Origin: Gammaproteobacteria bacterium
GTDB lineage: Bacteria > Pseudomonadota > Gammaproteobacteria > Arenicellales > Poriferihabitantaceae
Direction: 5' to 3'
Assembly (NCBI GenBank): GCA_009839585.1
Contig: VXPI01000137.1
Location: forward strand, 1-9,139
DNA: 9,139 nt
Shown here: positions 6,013-9,139 of the stretch, in pieces
How the letters are laid out: each line of letters starts with the position of its first letter
How positions within the stretch are numbered: position 1 is the stretch's first letter
Program-made: the position numbers and the translations under genes
The notes under the pieces: generated by a model
What the model saw: only the letters and a program-made list of their open reading frames with translations
What the model was told of the DNA's origin: nothing
Databases searched by the model: none

Positions 6013-9000
6013 ACACACAAAGCCCATAGCCGAGTCGAGTAATTTCATTGTTCTCAACAAGTATGCCAAAGAGTGGAAGGTCGCGAACACCTATCAAAGC
6101 GAGACCGATCTGGAGCAGGAACTTGTCAAGGATTTGACTAATCAGGGATACGAGTACTCGCCCGAACTAACCACTCCGAAAGCGATGCTTTCCAATGTAC
6201 GAGTGCAATTACAGGAGCTGAACAATGTACGGTTTTCTGATGACGAATGGCGACGCTTTGCTGAAAACTGGCTGGACAAACCCGGTGACGGCATCATCGA
6301 GAAAACTCGTAAAATCCATGATGACTATATTCATGATTTCGTGTTCGATGATGGCCGGATACAGAATATCTTCTTGCTGGATAAACGTAATATGGTCCGC
6401 AACAAGATGCAGGTGATCCGACAGTTCGAACAAACGGGTACACATGCTAACCGATATGATGTGACAATTCTGGTCAACGGCTTGCCACTGTTACATATTG
6501 AACTGAAAAAGCGCGGGGTTGCGATTCGGGAAGCCTTCAATCAAATACACCGCTACAGCAAGGAGAGCTTCAACAGCGAAAACTCGCTCTACAAATTCCT
6601 TCAGGTGTTCGTTATCTCGAACGGTACCGACACTCGGTATTTTGCCAACACCACCAGGCGCGACAGGAACAGTTTCGACTTTACCATGAACTGGGCGAAG
6701 GCAGACAACAGCCCGATCAAGGATCTGAAGGATTTCACTGCCACCTTCTTTCAGAAGAATACCCTGCTGAATGTATTGCTGAAGTATTCGGTGTTCGATA
6801 CGAACGATACGCTACTGATCATGCGCCCATATCAGATTGCCGCTACCGAGCGGATTCTGTGGAAGGTTACCAGTTCCTTCGAAGCAAAAAACCTAAACAA
6901 GCCGGAGAGCGGCGGGTTTGTCTGGCATACCACGGGATCGGGAAAAACGCTAACCAGTTTCAAGGCGGCACGTCTGGCAACGCAGCTTGAGTTCATCGAC
7001 AAGGTGTTTTTTGTCGTTGACCGCAAAGACCTCGACTATCAGACAATGAAGGAATATCAGCGGTTCTCGCCCGACAGCGTAAACGGATCTGGAAGTACGG
7101 CCGCCCTGAAGCGTAACCTTTCCAAAGGCAACAACAAGATCATTGTCACCACGATCCAAAAGCTGAACAATCTCATGAAGGGTGAGAACATGCTGGAGGT
7201 ATACAAAGAGCGGGTGGTCTTCATATTTGATGAATGCCACCGTGGTCAGTTTGGCGAGGCACAAAAGAACCTGACCAGGAAATTCAAGAAGTTCTGCCAA
7301 TTTGGTTTCACGGGTACACCGATCTTCCCGGAAAACGCAACAGGCGCCGATATCACGGCCAGTGTCTTCGGCTGCGAGTTGCATTCCTATGTCATCACGG
7401 ATGCCATTCGGGATGAAAAGGTGCTCAAGTTCAAGGTCGATTACAACGATGTTCGACCTCAATTCAGGAATATCGAAAGCGAGCAGGATGAAGAGAAACT
7501 GAGCGCAGCCGAGACAAAACAGGCGTTGCTGCACCCGGATCGCATTCGCGAAATTTCACAGTATATCCTGGACAACTTCCGCCAGAAGACACATCGCCTT
7601 CAAGGGGGAAACATCGGTTTCAACGCAATGCTTGCGGTCAGTAGCGTGGATGCCGCCAAGCTATATTACGAAACCTTGAGCAAATTGCAGTCTGATAGTG
7701 ACGGCGCTCTGAAGATTGCAACGATCTTTTCGTATGCATCCAATGAAAAACAGGGTGCCATGGGCGACATTCCGGACGAAAGTCTTGACGTTTCAGAAAC
7801 GGCAATGGATAGCAGTGCCAAGGAGTTCCTGGATGCTGCCATAAACGACTATAACCAGTACTTTAAAACCAGTTTCAATGTGGATGGCGGCAACTTTCAA
7901 AACTATTATCGCGATCTAGCCAAACGGGTTAAATCCAGGGAAGTGGATCTGCTCATCGTAGTGGGCATGTTTCTCACCGGTTTTGATGCGTCGACTTTGA
8001 ACACGCTCTTTGTGGACAAGAATCTGCGCTTCCATGGCCTCATCCAGGCCTACTCGCGCACAAACCGCATATACGATGCCACGAAGACATTTGGCAACAT
8101 CATAACTTTCCGTGACCTTGAGCAGGCGACGATCGAGGCCATTACCCTGTTTGGTGATGCGAATACTCGAAACGTGGTTCTGGAAAAAAGCTATCGGGAA
8201 TATATGGAAGGCTATATCGATACAGTTACCGGTGAGGCTCGGCGGGGCTTTGTTGATATTTTGGCGGAACTGGAAAGACGATTTTCCGATCCGACAACCA
8301 TTGTCAGAGAAGCGGATAAGAAGGATTTTGCAAAACTGTTTGGGGAATACCTGCGTGTCGAGAATATCCTGCGAAACTATGATGAGTTCATAAATCTGCA
8401 AACACTGCACAACATTCCTATCACTGATGAGGACGCTCTCAAGGCCTTTCAGCAAAAACACTCCTTCAGCGACGATGACCTGGTTTCCCTCCGGAACATA
8501 CGGTTGCCGAGTGAGCGCAAGGTGCAGGACTATCGATCAACCTATAACGACATTCGGGACTGGCTGCGTCAGCAGAAGGAGGCCTTGGAACAATCCGAAA
8601 GCGCTGTTGACTGGGACGATGTCGTGTTCGAGGTGGACCTGCTCAAATCGCAGGGAATCAACCTGGACTATATCCTTGAGCAGATTTTGGAGAAGAGCAA
8701 AAAAACCACAAGCAAATCCACGATTGTGGATGATGTGAGACGCATGATCCGGGCCAGTGTAGGCAACCGTGCAAAAGAGAGTCTGCTGGTCAATTTCATC
8801 AATCAAACGAATATTGACTCACTTGGAAGCAATAGTGACATAATCAAGGCCTTTTTTACTTTCGCCCAGGCCGAACGACAGCGTGAAGTCGAGGAACTGA
8901 TCAACACCGAAGACCTGAACGTGGATGCCGCAAGGCGCTATATCGAAACTTCGATCAAACGAGAATTTGCCAGTGATAACGGCACGGAACTGCACTCGAT

Positions 9001-9112
9001 CCTTCCAAAAATGAGCCCGCTGAATCCACAATACTTGACAAGAAAACAAAGAGTTTTTCAGAAAATATCCACGTGTGTTGACAAGTTCAAGGGTGTTGGA
9101 GGCCAGTTTTAA
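6005..9112 (+). CDS. hsdR: Type I restriction endonuclease/translocase subunit HsdR (type IC)
   Basis: HsdR is the motor and nuclease of the type I complex. It pulls unmethylated DNA past the bound complex using ATP and then cuts at a distance. From ATG 6005 it has 1035 residues, against about 1038 in EcoR124I HsdR, which it closely resembles as I recall that sequence. The N-terminal nuclease domain carries the PD-(D/E)xK set Asp152, Glu166, Lys168 (in [10 protein letters not shown] and IELKKRG). The helicase core has Walker A HTTGSGKT (308-315), the DECH box (409-412), FTGTP (435-439), GMFLTGFD (654-661) and the arginine motif QAYSRTNR (681-688). The C-terminal helical region to 1035 should hold it to the methyltransferase. 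It is last in the operon, overlapping prrC by 8 nt, so its translation is probably coupled to PrrC. All key residues are intact. E. coli prr locus name: prrD. Confidence 0.96.
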   Translation: MIEHTKPIAESSNFIVLNKYAKEWKVANTYQSETDLEQELVKDLTNQGYEYSPELTTPKAMLSNVRVQLQELNNVRFSDDEWRRFAENWLDKPGDGIIEKTRKIHDDYIHDFVFDDGRIQNIFLLDKRNMVRNKMQVIRQFEQTGTHANRYDVTILVNGLPLLHIELKKRGVAIREAFNQIHRYSKESFNSENSLYKFLQVFVISNGTDTRYFANTTRRDRNSFDFTMNWAKADNSPIKDLKDFTATFFQKNTLLNVLLKYSVFDTNDTLLIMRPYQIAATERILWKVTSSFEAKNLNKPESGGFVWHTTGSGKTLTSFKAARLATQLEFIDKVFFVVDRKDLDYQTMKEYQRFSPDSVNGSGSTAALKRNLSKGNNKIIVTTIQKLNNLMKGENMLEVYKERVVFIFDECHRGQFGEAQKNLTRKFKKFCQFGFTGTPIFPENATGADITASVFGCELHSYVITDAIRDEKVLKFKVDYNDVRPQFRNIESEQDEEKLSAAETKQALLHPDRIREISQYILDNFRQKTHRLQGGNIGFNAMLAVSSVDAAKLYYETLSKLQSDSDGALKIATIFSYASNEKQGAMGDIPDESLDVSETAMDSSAKEFLDAAINDYNQYFKTSFNVDGGNFQNYYRDLAKRVKSREVDLLIVVGMFLTGFDASTLNTLFVDKNLRFHGLIQAYSRTNRIYDATKTFGNIITFRDLEQATIEAITLFGDANTRNVVLEKSYREYMEGYIDTVTGEARRGFVDILAELERRFSDPTTIVREADKKDFAKLFGEYLRVENILRNYDEFINLQTLHNIPITDEDALKAFQQKHSFSDDDLVSLRNIRLPSERKVQDYRSTYNDIRDWLRQQKEALEQSESAVDWDDVVFEVDLLKSQGINLDYILEQILEKSKKTTSKSTIVDDVRRMIRASVGNRAKESLLVNFINQTNIDSLGSNSDIIKAFFTFAQAERQREVEELINTEDLNVDAARRYIETSIKREFASDNGTELHSILPKMSPLNPQYLTRKQRVFQKISTCVDKFKGVGGQF

Positions 9113-9139
9113 CGCGAGGACACGGTCTCGCTTCATACC
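9113..9139 (+). other. Short hairpin after hsdR
   Basis: GCGAG (9114-9118) and CTCGC (9127-9131) can pair as a 5-bp stem, with one further G-T closing pair and a small loop, just after the hsdR stop. There is no T run before the window ends, so it is at best a weak terminator. Nothing else is visible here. Confidence 0.2.

Noticed and set aside
6950..7534. Minus-strand open frame of 194 codons within hsdR
   Set aside because: It is a complement of strongly conserved helicase sequence and has no independent support. The same applies to 7916-8461 on the minus strand.

Overview
The window is a defence-type accessory region, most likely from a proteobacterium and probably a gammaproteobacterium. 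That guess rests on three things: close resemblance, from memory, of the main operon to the enterobacterial EcoR124 and Prr systems; an ISKra4-like transposase remnant; and a GC content near 50 percent. The species cannot be named from the sequence.

Layout. Positions 1-145 hold no gene I can identify. On the minus strand at 146-1210 lies an unusual gene: a cysteine-based protein phosphatase (HCx5R motif) with ankyrin-like repeats at its C-terminus. Next, at 1360-1897 on the minus strand, is a frameshifted, truncated transposase of ISKra4 type. A 200-bp regulatory stretch with a strong palindrome (2011-2045) leads into a four-gene plus-strand operon that fills the rest of the window.

The operon is hsdM (2101-3651), hsdS (3654-4877), prrC (4879-6012) and hsdR (6005-9112). 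It is a type IC restriction-modification system of the EcoR124 kind, with an anticodon nuclease gene inserted between hsdS and hsdR. This is the gene order of the E. coli prr locus. All junctions are tight (gaps of 2 and 1 nt, then an 8-nt overlap), which suggests translational coupling and fixed stoichiometry.

How it should work, from the known family: HsdM and HsdS form the methyltransferase, and HsdR adds the DNA translocase and nuclease. PrrC is held silent by the Hsd complex. When a phage disables restriction, PrrC is released and cuts a host tRNA (tRNA-Lys in E. coli), blocking phage protein synthesis. The PrrC here keeps the Arg-Glu-His catalytic set with the same spacing as E. coli PrrC, plus ATPase motifs, so it looks functional. 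HsdS carries a 12-bp tandem repeat encoding TAEL units, the known slippage site that sets the spacer length of the DNA target in this family.

The restriction/PrrC system is a known type in what looks like a fresh variant. The least described element is the phosphatase-ankyrin protein beside it.
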